From: Acidobacteriota bacterium
GTDB lineage: Bacteria; Acidobacteriota; Terriglobia; Bryobacterales; Bryobacteraceae
Direction: 5' to 3'
DNA length: 64,000 bases
Assembly (NCBI GenBank): GCA_026394055.1
Contig: JAPKYZ010000107.1
Coordinates: 62,001 to 126,000 of the forward strand
Part shown: one piece after another, positions 11,758 through 20,692 of the stretch
How the letters are laid out: each line of letters starts with the position of its first letter
How positions within the stretch are numbered: position 1 is the first letter of the stretch
Position numbers and translations under genes: made by a program
Notes under the pieces: generated by a model
Seen by the model: the letters and a program-made list of their open reading frames with translations, nothing else
Databases searched by the model: none
Told to the model about the DNA's origin: nothing

Positions 11758-11781
11758 GATTGTACGCTCCAGTGTACGATC
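11758..11781. promoter_or_regulatory. Near-palindromic candidate operator between ecfA-like gene and acpS
   Basis: Half-sites GATTGTACGCT and AGTGTACGATC face each other across two bases; 9 of 11 positions match as an inverted repeat. The element sits between two divergent start codons (11743 minus, 11804 plus), a usual place for a shared regulator site. No regulator is assigned. Confidence 0.4.
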
Positions 11782-11803
11782 AAGAGGGAAGCTACAGATT
11801 GCC

Positions 11804-12193
11804 ATGATTGTCGGAATCGGTACAGATCTGGCGGAAGTAAGCCGCGTCCGGGCGGCGATTGAGCGCTATGGCGCTCGATTTATCCAACGCATTTTTACTC
11901 CCGCTGAAATTGCCTATGTCGATCGTAAGGCAAACAAATATGAGCGCTACGCCGCCCGTTTTGCCGCCAAGGAAGCTGGGATGAAAGCAATCGGCACGGG
12001 CTGGAGCCGCGGGGTCCGCTGGCAGGATTTTGAGGTCGCTAACAAGCCCTCCGGCGAGCCGACGCTGCGCTTCCATGGAGCAGCCGCGGAGATCGCGGCC
12101 CAACGCGGCGCCGTCAACGTGGTGCTGAGCCTGACGCACACGGTCGAGATGGCGATGGCGGTGGTGATTCTTGAAGGTAGAGAGTCAGCCTAA
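11804..12193 (+). CDS. acpS: Holo-[acyl-carrier-protein] synthase
   Basis: Transfers 4'-phosphopantetheine from CoA to acyl carrier protein, activating fatty-acid synthesis. The AcpS motifs are the N-terminal IVGIGTDLAEVSR with its metal-binding aspartate, FTPAEIAYV, and RFAAKEAGMKAIGTG with the second metal ligand. With ATG 11804 it has 129 residues, the usual size. An in-frame ATG at 11756 would add 16 residues absent from the family and overlap the candidate operator. It converges with the phosphatidyltransferase gene. Confidence 0.95.
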   Translation: MIVGIGTDLAEVSRVRAAIERYGARFIQRIFTPAEIAYVDRKANKYERYAARFAAKEAGMKAIGTGWSRGVRWQDFEVANKPSGEPTLRFHGAAAEIAAQRGAVNVVLSLTHTVEMAMAVVILEGRESA

Positions 12194-12211
12194 GCGGCTG
12201 ATCAGCGAGAA

Positions 12212-12844
12212 CTAGCTGCCCGCGGTGGTCTTCGACAGAGCGGGGCGGAGTTGTGCTTCTTCCAGACGCCGCGAATCCTGCCACGTGAAGATCATGCGAT
12301 GGATCACCGTGAGATTGCCCAAAATGGCGATCACCCACAGCACCGGAGCCATGCGGTCAAACAAAGCGCCGATGATCAGCAGCACGACGCGCTCCGGCCG
12401 TTCGAGAAAACCAACCTTGCAGGTGGGGATGATGTTTTCCGCGCGGGCCCGGGTGTAGCTGGTCATCACCGAGGCCGTCATCACGACCGCGGTCAGCACG
12501 ACATAGAAATTCCGGTTGATCGACGCGTAGTAGACCAGCAGGCCCATCAGCAGCGCCAGATCGGAGTAGCGGTCGATGACCGAGTCAAAGAAGCCGCCGA
12601 AGCTGGTCACCTGATTGGTCTCGCGGGCGACGCGGCCGTCTACCATGTCAAAGATGCCGGCGCCGATAATCACCACGCCCGCCCACCGGAAACTGCCTCC
12701 GGCCAGCATCACCGCCGCCCAGATATTGATCAGCAGGCCGATAAACGTAAGGGCGTTGGGATGGATGCGGGCAAGCGCCAAGCCCCGCACAATCAACCGG
12801 ATGATGCTGTTGCAGGCGTCGCCGATGGCCTTGGTAAACGTCAT
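12212..12844 (-). CDS. CDP-alcohol phosphatidyltransferase family membrane protein
   Basis: A 210-residue integral membrane enzyme that joins a CDP-lipid to a small alcohol to make a phospholipid head group. The diagnostic motif DG-x2-AR-x8-G-x3-D-x3-D is present (DGRVARE, then GGFFDSVIDRYSD). Several hydrophobic helices follow (LALLMGLLVYYASI, VVLTAVVMTASVM). The alcohol (glycerol phosphate, inositol phosphate or other) cannot be told from the sequence. greA lies upstream on the same strand with a 42-base gap, so they may share a transcript. Confidence 0.88.
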   Translation of the reverse strand: MTFTKAIGDACNSIIRLIVRGLALARIHPNALTFIGLLINIWAAVMLAGGSFRWAGVVIIGAGIFDMVDGRVARETNQVTSFGGFFDSVIDRYSDLALLMGLLVYYASINRNFYVVLTAVVMTASVMTSYTRARAENIIPTCKVGFLERPERVVLLIIGALFDRMAPVLWVIAILGNLTVIHRMIFTWQDSRRLEEAQLRPALSKTTAGS

Positions 12845-12886
12845 GTAAGCGCTAGAACGGGAGAAAAAGGCTTCCCGCTGATGAGT

Positions 12887-13354
12887 CTAGCTCACCTCGT
12901 GGATGGTTGTCAGCCTTAGTACTTCCATGGTACGGGTCCCGCCCGGGATCACAATGCGGACTTCGTCGCCAACTTGCTTGCCCAACAGACCCTTGCCGAT
13001 GGGCGAGGTGGTGGAGACGCGGCCCGACGGGGCATCGGCGTCTTCACTGGTGACCAGATAGTAGGTGACTTCCATTTCCTTTTGGGAGTCGTAGACCACC
13101 ACCGTGCTCCCCAGTCCTACCCGGTCGGTGGCGATCTTGGAGACGTCTACCATCGAGAGATCCTTCAGCCGCTGGTGGAACTGGGCCAGCCGCGCGCTGA
13201 CGTAGGATTGGCGCTCCTTGGCGGCGTGATACTCGGCGTTCTCGCTCAGGTCGCCATGTTCGCGGGCCTTCAGAATCTCTTTGGGCAGTTCATTGCGCAG
13301 CTCATATTCCAGAGCCGCGATCTCGGCTTGCAATTTCTTCTTTAGGTCGATCAC
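12887..13354 (-). CDS. greA: Transcription elongation factor GreA
   Basis: Rescues backtracked RNA polymerase by stimulating cleavage of the nascent RNA. The N-terminal coiled coil carries the tip region GDLSENAEYHAAKERQ, with the acidic residues that act in the polymerase secondary channel. The C-terminal FKBP-like domain includes SPIGKGLLGKQVGDEV. The length of 155 residues is normal. Confidence 0.96.
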   Translation of the reverse strand: MIDLKKKLQAEIAALEYELRNELPKEILKAREHGDLSENAEYHAAKERQSYVSARLAQFHQRLKDLSMVDVSKIATDRVGLGSTVVVYDSQKEMEVTYYLVTSEDADAPSGRVSTTSPIGKGLLGKQVGDEVRIVIPGGTRTMEVLRLTTIHEVS

Positions 13355-13385
13355 GTCACAATACTTCTAGCGTCGATTATACGCT

Positions 13386-15818
13386 TCAGTTGCCGCCGGT
13401 GGCGCGAATGGACAGGTCGCCCCGATAGCTGCCCAGCTCGAGTGCGAAGGTATTGTTCAAGCCAGCGTCGGCCAGCTTCACGCGGACTAGATAGGTGCCA
13501 GGAACTTCCGAGTCAAGATTTGCCGGCACCTGGGCGGTGGCCCCGGCGCTGATCGGGCGTACGGCGAACTGGTCAGTCATCACCGGCAGGCCTGTCGTGT
13601 CGAAGACCCGGATCACCAGCTGTACCTCCTGCCCCACTTTGGGCGAAGCCGGCGTCTGGTCCAGCACGGTGTAGGTGGTGGCCTGCTGGCTGGGCACGGC
13701 AAACCAGTAGGGGATGCGGAGCGTGGTGCCGATGGTGCTGGTCAGCTGGACCGTTCCTTGATAGATACCGGTGGGCAGTCCCGTGGCCTGCAAGCCCACA
13801 CTGAAGGTTCCCGTGTCGCCGGGCGCGATGGTCAATGAAGCCACCGACGCTGCCGGGGCCACCGTGCCATCGCGCGGCAGCACTTCCACTTTCACTTGAT
13901 CGGCCTCGGTTCCCAGGTTGGAGATGGCGACATCCTTGCTCACCTCGAAGTTGCCGCTCGGCGCGGTGCCCAAGGCCAACGACACGACGGAGGAGGCCAG
14001 CGGCGAGCGGAGCGAGTTCTCCAGATTCAGTAACCCCGCACCCGTGGAGGCTACCGTAAACGGCTGCGTACTGGTGGAGGGAGTGAACACGCTGGCGCCG
14101 TTGATGATCAGCGAGCGGTACTGCGCCGCCGTCAAACCGGGGCGTCCTCCCCGCAGGGTCGCCACAGCTCCGGCCACGATGGGCGAAGAAAAGCTGGTGC
14201 CGTTGGTGACGATATAACCGGAGGCGTTGTAGGAGTTGCTGTTTGGGTCTGCCCGTCCGGCCGCGGTGTAGACGGCCTGGCCTACGGCGGTGATCTCGGG
14301 TTTGATGGTCAGATACTGGCTGGGCCCGCGCGAAGAGAACGAGGCCATTTGCCGGGAGTCGACATCCACCGGTTCGCCATTAAAGCCCAACCGCGCGGAC
14401 TGCGTTCCCTGGTTCAGCGACGACTTGATCGCCACGCCTTCGGTGTAGTTGATCATGATCGTGGGCAGTGTCGCGGACTGAATGGTGAAAGTGGCGGCGC
14501 GGGGGTTGGCGGGCGTGGTGTAGATCAGCGCCGCGGTGGCACCGGCGGCGGCGGCGTTGTTCACCTTGTCTTCAAAAAAGCAGCTGCCGCGCAGGATGAA
14601 CGCAATCTGCCCTTTTAGCGAATCCGCGGGCAGCGCCTTACAGGCCAAACCATCGCCATCCAGCTTCTGGACGTCCACCAGCGTGCCGGAGATGGCGTCG
14701 ACGGCATTGGGCCCATCACTCAAAACGCCAAAGGCGGTAATGCCGCCCACCGATACGGGGAAGCGGAAGGTCCGGTCATTGACACTGGCGGCCACCGAGA
14801 TGATATCTGGCGCGGTGGCGGGGGCTCCAGCGGTCATGGGACCGGGTCCTTCGTTGCCGGCGGCCGCCACAATCACCACTCCGGCGGCCGAGGCGCGCTT
14901 GGCGAAGTCCTGGTAGATGCCGTCGATGTCCCGCGAAGAGAGCAGGCTGCCCAGGCTCATATTGATGACGTCCATGCCATCTTTCAGCGCGTCTTCCAGG
15001 GCCACCATCACCACGTCATCGGTGGCGCCGCCATCTTCATAGTTGAAGACGCGGTAGGCGCCCAAAAACGCCTTGGGGGCCATGCCGGACATCTGCGCGA
15101 AGTTGGCCTTCACCGGAGCTCCCGCGGCCGACATCGCGACACCGGTACCGTGACCGTCCATATCGCGGGCGGAGGTGGCGCCGGCGATGTCGTACAGATC
15201 GTCGTAGCTGCGGGCGGCGATGATCTTGCTGGTGATCACGGCCTTGTCGGCCTCGCGCCGCGTCTTGGGGAAGCCCTCGGGCATGGTGAGCGTGGCGTCC
15301 TTCATGGCTGGATGGTCCGGGTCAATGCCGGTGTCGATGATGCCAATCTTGACGCCCGCCCCGGCGTTATCGGCTCCGCCCAACGCCTGCCACACCTGCG
15401 AGACGCGATGGATCTGCGCGGCCCGGTCCAGCAGAGCGCGGCGCTGATACACCGCTACGACGCGCTTAACGCCGGCCTGAGAAGCCAGGCGCGCCGCGTC
15501 GGTGGCGGTCATGCGGACGCTGATCGCATTGGCCAGCGTGTCCAGCTGCCCGAGCACTTGAATGCCCGATGCCTCCAGCTGGCGGCGGAAATTGGCCTGC
15601 TGGCGCTGAACGGTGGCGCGTTGTTCAATGGCCGCGCGTCCGGCCATCACCGTGCGAGCGTTGCGCAATGTATTGGGCAACCCGGCCGCACTGCCCGGCT
15701 CGGCGGTGGTCGCCGCTTCCAGCACGGACGGCGTATCGAGCTCCACCAGATAGCGCCCCGGAACCACCTGGGCGCACAGCGGGAGCAAAACAAGAAAGAG
15801 CGAAACAATAGCCTTCAT
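13386..15818 (-). CDS. Secreted subtilisin-like serine protease (S8) with PA insert
   Basis: I place the start at ATG 15818: it gives a signal peptide (MKAIVSLFLVLLPLCAQVVP) and is preceded by GGAGG. The 810-residue protein has a propeptide-like region, then the S8 triad: Asp in KIGIIDTGIDPDHP (about residue 162), His in DGHGTGVAMSAAG (about 223) and Ser in NGTSFSSPIVAG. A protease-associated domain (GQIAFILRGSCFFEDKV) is inserted before the serine, and two beta-sandwich segments follow. It lies directly downstream of a second S8 gene in the same direction and probably shares its transcript. Presumed role: extracellular or periplasmic protein degradation. Confidence 0.93.
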   Translation of the reverse strand: MKAIVSLFLVLLPLCAQVVPGRYLVELDTPSVLEAATTAEPGSAAGLPNTLRNARTVMAGRAAIEQRATVQRQQANFRRQLEASGIQVLGQLDTLANAISVRMTATDAARLASQAGVKRVVAVYQRRALLDRAAQIHRVSQVWQALGGADNAGAGVKIGIIDTGIDPDHPAMKDATLTMPEGFPKTRREADKAVITSKIIAARSYDDLYDIAGATSARDMDGHGTGVAMSAAGAPVKANFAQMSGMAPKAFLGAYRVFNYEDGGATDDVVMVALEDALKDGMDVINMSLGSLLSSRDIDGIYQDFAKRASAAGVVIVAAAGNEGPGPMTAGAPATAPDIISVAASVNDRTFRFPVSVGGITAFGVLSDGPNAVDAISGTLVDVQKLDGDGLACKALPADSLKGQIAFILRGSCFFEDKVNNAAAAGATAALIYTTPANPRAATFTIQSATLPTIMINYTEGVAIKSSLNQGTQSARLGFNGEPVDVDSRQMASFSSRGPSQYLTIKPEITAVGQAVYTAAGRADPNSNSYNASGYIVTNGTSFSSPIVAGAVATLRGGRPGLTAAQYRSLIINGASVFTPSTSTQPFTVASTGAGLLNLENSLRSPLASSVVSLALGTAPSGNFEVSKDVAISNLGTEADQVKVEVLPRDGTVAPAASVASLTIAPGDTGTFSVGLQATGLPTGIYQGTVQLTSTIGTTLRIPYWFAVPSQQATTYTVLDQTPASPKVGQEVQLVIRVFDTTGLPVMTDQFAVRPISAGATAQVPANLDSEVPGTYLVRVKLADAGLNNTFALELGSYRGDLSIRATGGN

Positions 15819-15832
15819 CACGTCAACTTCCT

Positions 15833-15859
15833 CCACCGGGATGCGTTCCACCCCGGTGG
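15833..15859 (-). promoter_or_regulatory. Hairpin in front of the downstream S8 protease gene
   Basis: On the minus strand CCACCGGG and CCCGGTGG form an 8-bp stem around 11 bases. The stem ends immediately before AGGAAG, so the ribosome binding site GGAGG partly overlaps it. It could tune translation of the second protease or attenuate read-through; this is inference from position. Confidence 0.35.
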
Positions 15860-15872
15860 CGGCATCCGCGTC

Positions 15873-18800
15873 TTATCGGACAAATATCTGCGACGTTTGG
15901 GAATCTACGCCCCCTATAGTCAGCTTAATCGGCTGAAGCCCGGTGGGCGCATCCTCCGGCACAATCACATTCACCTGGTACAAACCCACACTGCTGGGAG
16001 TGAGCCCGGCAAAATCAACAGACGCGGGGCGTCCACCGATGGTGACTGTTGGCTTTGTAAAGGTTTCAGACAGCGGCGGAGCGACGGCCGGCTCGCCGGT
16101 GGCGGGGGTATTGGTGACGGGGCCCAGGCCGTTCAGGTAGAGTTGCACCACTTTGCCGCGCTGCGCCGGGTTGGAGCTGTTCAGCAATCCATAGCCTTGG
16201 TCGAGCGCCGCCACCAGTTTGCGGCCGGAGGTGGCGTCCTCAAACTCAAAGAAGCCCGGGGCGAACTCGGCCAGCGGGAGATCGATGATCGCGGTACGGA
16301 TACCGTTGTTGATCACCTTCATGCGGGCCACGGTCTGATTGGCAAACTCCCACGGCACCTGGACGTTGATCTGGCCCTCACTGACAAAGTGCAGCCGCCC
16401 AGCCTCACTGATGCGGCGGTCCGGCGAATCGAAGGTGACACTCACGTTCGAGAGCGACACCGGCAAGCCGGGGGTCGAGTAGACGCGGGTCAGCTCGCTT
16501 AAGCCCGTACCCTTGATGGTGATGTAGGAACCAGGCGCCACGGGCCGCCCCACCAGGAACGCCGCGGCATCGGTGACGCCATTTGAGTTGATGAGGGGGA
16601 TCGGGAAGGTTTGGCCATCGAAGTACTGCGTCAGCGGCCCGGCCGTCACTTGAAATGCCTGCTCCCCGCGAGAGGCTCCGAGGGTGACGAAGGCCTCGCT
16701 GATGCCGTACTCATCAGTGCGCGAGTCACTGCTGACCAGCTCAATGCGGCCACCGCCGGAGTAAGCGCTCCAGACTACCGGTTGGTTGGCCACCGGCACG
16801 CCGAACTTATCCAGCACCTTCACCGACAAGCGAGGCCGACGGTCGGGGTCGTTCAGGCCCTGGCTGGGCGTGCCAAAGAACGGGTTCCCGGCCAGCGAAT
16901 AGATATTGAATGGCACGCCATCGCCTACCAGGTAGAGATAGGGAATGCGGAGTGTGGTGCCGGAGCCTGAAATTAAGACGATGCCTTCGTAGCTTCCGGC
17001 GGCGGGGCGCGCACCGCTGAGCACGAAGCTCAACTGCGTGGTCTGGCCCGCCGCGAGGGTGAAGTTGGCGGGCGAGACGGTGACCCGGGCACTGGTGTCC
17101 GCATCGCGCGGCTGCACTTGGACCGCGATCGTGGCCCCCGTGGTCGAGCCGTTGGTGAGCCGCAGGCCAATCGGCTTGGAGGTGCCCGTATAGACGCCAA
17201 AGCTCAACGCCGCCGGGTCCGCCGTGATGCTGACGCGAAGCGCTGCGGCGACATCCAACTTGCCTGCGCCGGTGGAATTGACGCGCGCCCGGATGCGCCG
17301 GTTGTTGCCGTCAAAGTCGTCAATATTGGGGTCCGCTGAATTGACCACCGCACCCTTCAGCTGCAGTGGCGACCAACTGGGGTTGCGCTGCTTCACCAGC
17401 GCCACGGCTCCCGCCACCATCGGGACGGCGAAGCTGGTCCCCTGGACGGCCCGGTAGCGGTCTGCGGAATACAGTCCGGAATTCGGGTCGAAGTTTTGGG
17501 TGGCCAGATAAAGATCGGTGCCCACGGCGGTCAGCTCCGGCTTGATGGTGAAATCACCAATGGCCGGGCCTTGGGAGGAGAAGTAGGCGATCTCGTTGGC
17601 CGGGGCGTCCACCTGCACCACCGCCGGGTCGAGGGTTACCTGGGCAGACGGGTTCTGCAGCAGATAGCTCCGCAGCGCCTTGCCATCGGTTGAGCCCACC
17701 AGGACGGCCGGAATTCCGGTGCCCTGCAGGCCCCGCATCGGGAAGACGCTGTTGGCGCCGTCCAACTGCACCAGCACCACGCCGACGGCCCCGGCTCGCT
17801 GGGCGTAGTTCACCTTCGATTCGCGGGAACAGTCGCCGCCACGGTCGATTAGGGCAATCGCTCCGGCCAGCGTTCCATTGCCCAGCGGGCGGCAGGCCTT
17901 GCCATCATCGCCCAGCAGGGCCACGTCCTTGATCGGAGCGGTGAGCGCTTCGCCGGGCACGGGGCCATCGCCAAACCGGACATTCAGCCGCTGGAGCGCG
18001 GGCGGCACAACTCCGCCCGATACCCGAACGCTTTGATAGTAGATGTGGGCATTGGTGATCGCCCCCACCGTAATCGCCGCCGGAGCGGTGCCCGGGGATT
18101 GAATCGATCCCAGAGTGGGCAAGTTGAAGCCGATATCGCCATCGTTTCCCGCCGCCGCCACCACCGCGACGTTCAGGCGAGCCGCGTTCTGGACGGCATT
18201 GGCCATTGGGTCACAAGGTCCCTTCGTGCAAAAACCGTCCAAGGCCCCGAACTCCGCCGCATAGCCCAGGCTCAGCGTCACCACATCCATCCCATCCCGG
18301 ACAGCGTCACTAAGGGCAGCAATCACCGCATCAACGCCGGCGGAATCGTTCAGCCCCGGAGAGCCGAATACTTTGTAGCTGCCGATGAAGGCCTTCGGGG
18401 CGACGCCCACAATGGTGGCTCCCGGAGCCGTTACCCGGCGTCCGGCGGCCAGCATAGCGATCGCCGTGCCGTGGCCATCACGATCCCGCGCGGAGCGGTC
18501 GTCGGGTCGCGAAAGGAGCACATCGCTGGAATTGAGTAGATCGACATAGCTGCGCGCGACGATCACCTTGGACGACGTAAACTGCCGATCTGAATCTCGG
18601 GTGACGCGGGGAAAGCCCGACGGCGCGGTGAGTGACGAATCCTGCAAGGCAGGGTGCGTGGCATCGACACCGCTATCGATGACGCCGATACGCATCCCGG
18701 CCCCGGCATTGCCTTCGCCACCCACCAGCTGCCAACCACTAGGCGTGTTGACGATCTGGGTGGCTTTGTCGTCGGCCAGCTTGCGGAAGTAGCGGACCCG

Positions 18801-19154
18801 GACCACGCCTTCGACATCCGGATGGCTGCGCAAGCTTTCGGCGCTGGCGCGGTCGCCCGTAATGTAGAGCGCATTCAGCAGCAGGTCACTGGACCCGGTG
18901 ACGCGCAGACCGCGGCCCTCAATCAGCCGCCGGAGGCCCAGCTGTTCTCGCGCAATCATGGACTTGGCGGCCTCAGCCGCAATCATCGGCAAAGCTGCGG
19001 GGGCGGTCATCTGCTCCGCCACCGAGGGGGAACGCAGAATCACCATCCAACGCTGCTCGCGCGGCAGATCCGCCGATTGGCCGGATACAGGGGCCACAAA
19101 CGCCAGCGCAGCCAGAGCGCCCGGCAAGATAACTTTACAAATGAATCGTGCCAC
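15873..19154 (-). CDS. Secreted S8 protease with Solibacter C-terminal domain (TIGR03437)
   Basis: The GTG at 19154, behind GGAG, starts a 1093-residue protein with a hydrophobic export signal (KVILPGALAALAFVAPVSG). The upstream open frame to 19445 lacks a better start and would cover the divergent 78-residue gene. Catalytic residues: Asp in RIGVIDSGVDATHP, His in DGHGTAIAMLAAG, Ser in QGTSFAVPMVAGAVAL, with a PA insert (GAIALIDRGGDCSRESKV). Ig-like segments follow (AYSGGGRIELVSSDSRTDEY). The last ~220 residues carry TIGR03437 features (SEGQINVQVPWEF, VVQLYLNGLGPVTN), a domain specific to Solibacter relatives. Likely secreted proteolysis of soil biopolymers. Confidence 0.92.
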   Translation of the reverse strand: MARFICKVILPGALAALAFVAPVSGQSADLPREQRWMVILRSPSVAEQMTAPAALPMIAAEAAKSMIAREQLGLRRLIEGRGLRVTGSSDLLLNALYITGDRASAESLRSHPDVEGVVRVRYFRKLADDKATQIVNTPSGWQLVGGEGNAGAGMRIGVIDSGVDATHPALQDSSLTAPSGFPRVTRDSDRQFTSSKVIVARSYVDLLNSSDVLLSRPDDRSARDRDGHGTAIAMLAAGRRVTAPGATIVGVAPKAFIGSYKVFGSPGLNDSAGVDAVIAALSDAVRDGMDVVTLSLGYAAEFGALDGFCTKGPCDPMANAVQNAARLNVAVVAAAGNDGDIGFNLPTLGSIQSPGTAPAAITVGAITNAHIYYQSVRVSGGVVPPALQRLNVRFGDGPVPGEALTAPIKDVALLGDDGKACRPLGNGTLAGAIALIDRGGDCSRESKVNYAQRAGAVGVVLVQLDGANSVFPMRGLQGTGIPAVLVGSTDGKALRSYLLQNPSAQVTLDPAVVQVDAPANEIAYFSSQGPAIGDFTIKPELTAVGTDLYLATQNFDPNSGLYSADRYRAVQGTSFAVPMVAGAVALVKQRNPSWSPLQLKGAVVNSADPNIDDFDGNNRRIRARVNSTGAGKLDVAAALRVSITADPAALSFGVYTGTSKPIGLRLTNGSTTGATIAVQVQPRDADTSARVTVSPANFTLAAGQTTQLSFVLSGARPAAGSYEGIVLISGSGTTLRIPYLYLVGDGVPFNIYSLAGNPFFGTPSQGLNDPDRRPRLSVKVLDKFGVPVANQPVVWSAYSGGGRIELVSSDSRTDEYGISEAFVTLGASRGEQAFQVTAGPLTQYFDGQTFPIPLINSNGVTDAAAFLVGRPVAPGSYITIKGTGLSELTRVYSTPGLPVSLSNVSVTFDSPDRRISEAGRLHFVSEGQINVQVPWEFANQTVARMKVINNGIRTAIIDLPLAEFAPGFFEFEDATSGRKLVAALDQGYGLLNSSNPAQRGKVVQLYLNGLGPVTNTPATGEPAVAPPLSETFTKPTVTIGGRPASVDFAGLTPSSVGLYQVNVIVPEDAPTGLQPIKLTIGGVDSQTSQIFVR

Positions 19155-19239
19155 GCCTTCTCCGACGCAAAGTTGCAGGCCGCGGTTGCGGTGAAGCGGA
19201 TTCCCGCCAATCCTGCTATCATTAAATTGAGGTAATTTC

Positions 19240-19476
19240 ATGGCAGCAAAGCCCTTATTCGCCACGGGTGCTCGTGTGGAGCATGCAAAGTTCGGTGTCG
19301 GTTCGGTGAGTGTATGCACGGAAGACCGCATCGCAATCAAGTTTGATGAGCATGGCGAGAAGAAATTCGTGTTGGATATGGCTCGCGAAAGCCTGAAAAA
19401 GAGCGATACGGCTGCCCCGGACGCCAAAAAGCGCGCCCCCCGCAAGAAGGCCGCTCCGGCCGCTGCGGCGAAGTAG
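19240..19476 (+). CDS. Small protein with UvrD-C-like tudor fold and Lys/Ala tail
   Basis: A 78-residue protein with a GAGG ribosome binding site. The N-terminal ~50 residues (GARVEHAKFGVGSVSV through IAIKFDEHGEKKFVLD) match the pattern of the tudor-like domain at the C-terminus of UvrD/PcrA helicases, which contacts RNA polymerase. The remainder is a lysine/alanine/proline-rich tail (KKRAPRKKAAPAAAAK) of histone-H1 type. A role in binding nucleic acid or polymerase is inferred. It is divergent from the large S8 protease gene. Confidence 0.82.
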   Translation: MAAKPLFATGARVEHAKFGVGSVSVCTEDRIAIKFDEHGEKKFVLDMARESLKKSDTAAPDAKKRAPRKKAAPAAAAK

Positions 19477-19509
19477 CTCGCACCTCCTTCTTAAAAAGAC
19501 TGGTCAGCC

Positions 19510-20688
19510 TCACCAATCGAGTATCGCGCCGTCGTGTGCGCGCACGGTGGTGGCATGGATCACTTCCTGCTGAAACGGATGGCGCGCTGCTGCCGCTTCA
19601 TCCACCTCAATCCCTAGACCTGGCGCTTCGGTGGGCAACCAGTAGCCATCCTTGGTGGTCAGCGCATGCTGCACCACCTCCCACCGCCACGGCACATCAG
19701 TGAGCATATCTTCCTGGATCAGGAAGTTGGGCGTCGACAGCGCAAAGTGCAGGGCCGCCGCGTTCGCCACGGGTCCCAGCGGATTGTGCGGCGCGACGCC
19801 CATGGCGTACACCTCCGCCATCGCCGCGATCTTCTTGGCCTCCCACAGGCCGCCGCAATGGCAGAGATCCGGCTGGATCACGGCGCAGGCGTTCTTTTCA
19901 AACAGCTCACGGAACTGGTGCCGGGTGACCAGGCGTTCGCCCGTCGCGATCGGCACTGGTGAGGCGCGCCGCACCTCGGCCATCAGCTCAACATTCTCCG
20001 GCGGCACCGGCTCTTCGATGAAGTAGGGCTTGTAGGGGGCCAGCACGCGGCAGAACTCGATGGCGTTGGCCACCGAATGGCGCCCGTGGCAATCGATCAT
20101 GATGTCGATGCGGTCGCCCACCGCTTGGCGCATCGCCTCCATCACGTGGGCGGCGTACTTGTAGTCGGCAATCGAGTTCAGCACTTCGGTGGGCGGCGTG
20201 ATCAGCACCTTTACCGCGGTGTAGCCCTTGGCCACTACTTCCAGCGCCCGGTCGACAAACAGCTGGGCATCCTGCGCGCCCGCGGTCTCATAAACGGCCC
20301 GCATGTCGCCGCCGCCCAGATGCGTGTACATGCGAACCCGATCGCGCACGGCGCCACCCAGCAGCTTGTACACCGGTTGATCGAGCACCTTGCCCCGGAT
20401 GTCCCACAGCGCCTGCTCAATGCCCGAGATGGCCGACATGCCGATGACGCCGACGCGCCAAAAGCTCTGGCGGTACATCTTCTGGTAAAGATGCTCAATG
20501 CGATCCGCTTGCTCGCCAATCAACATCGGCGCGAAGTCCTCGACACAACCCACCACCGCCCGAGTCTTCCATTCCAGCGACGCCTCGCCCCAACCATAAA
20601 GCCACGCCTGGTCCGTCTCCACTTTGACAAACACCCAGTTGCGCATCTCGGCGTTGACGACGACGGTCTTGATGTTGGTGATTTTCAT
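19510..20688 (-). CDS. Enolase-superfamily sugar-acid dehydratase (galactonate dehydratase-like)
   Basis: A 392-residue member of the mandelate racemase/muconate lactonizing subgroup, most like D-galactonate/mannonate-type dehydratases that convert aldonic acids to 2-keto-3-deoxy acids. Metal ligands are the Asp in IMIDCHGRHSV, the Glu in FIEEPVPPEN and the Glu in IATGERLVTR. The C-terminal histidine in GVAPHNPLGPV is the expected acid/base. The lid includes WRVGVIGMSAISGIEQALWD. It sits 4 bases after the VapC-like gene. Substrate is not fixed by sequence alone; nearby uxaC and aldolase-like genes fit sugar-acid catabolism. Confidence 0.88.
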   Translation of the reverse strand: MKITNIKTVVVNAEMRNWVFVKVETDQAWLYGWGEASLEWKTRAVVGCVEDFAPMLIGEQADRIEHLYQKMYRQSFWRVGVIGMSAISGIEQALWDIRGKVLDQPVYKLLGGAVRDRVRMYTHLGGGDMRAVYETAGAQDAQLFVDRALEVVAKGYTAVKVLITPPTEVLNSIADYKYAAHVMEAMRQAVGDRIDIMIDCHGRHSVANAIEFCRVLAPYKPYFIEEPVPPENVELMAEVRRASPVPIATGERLVTRHQFRELFEKNACAVIQPDLCHCGGLWEAKKIAAMAEVYAMGVAPHNPLGPVANAAALHFALSTPNFLIQEDMLTDVPWRWEVVQHALTTKDGYWLPTEAPGLGIEVDEAAAARHPFQQEVIHATTVRAHDGAILDW

Positions 20689-20692
20689 GGCG

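Noticed and set aside
15150-16502. Long open frame on the plus strand opposite the protease genes
   Set aside because: It is antisense to well-supported protease reading frames with catalytic motifs. Long antisense frames are expected at this G+C, and the translation resembles no protein family. The same applies to 3044-3946, 30982-32592 and 26072-27307.
19155-19445. Longer N-terminus of the large S8 protease
   Set aside because: The frame is open but would overlap the divergent 78-residue gene and place the signal peptide about 100 residues inside the protein; GTG 19154 with a GGAG site explains it better.
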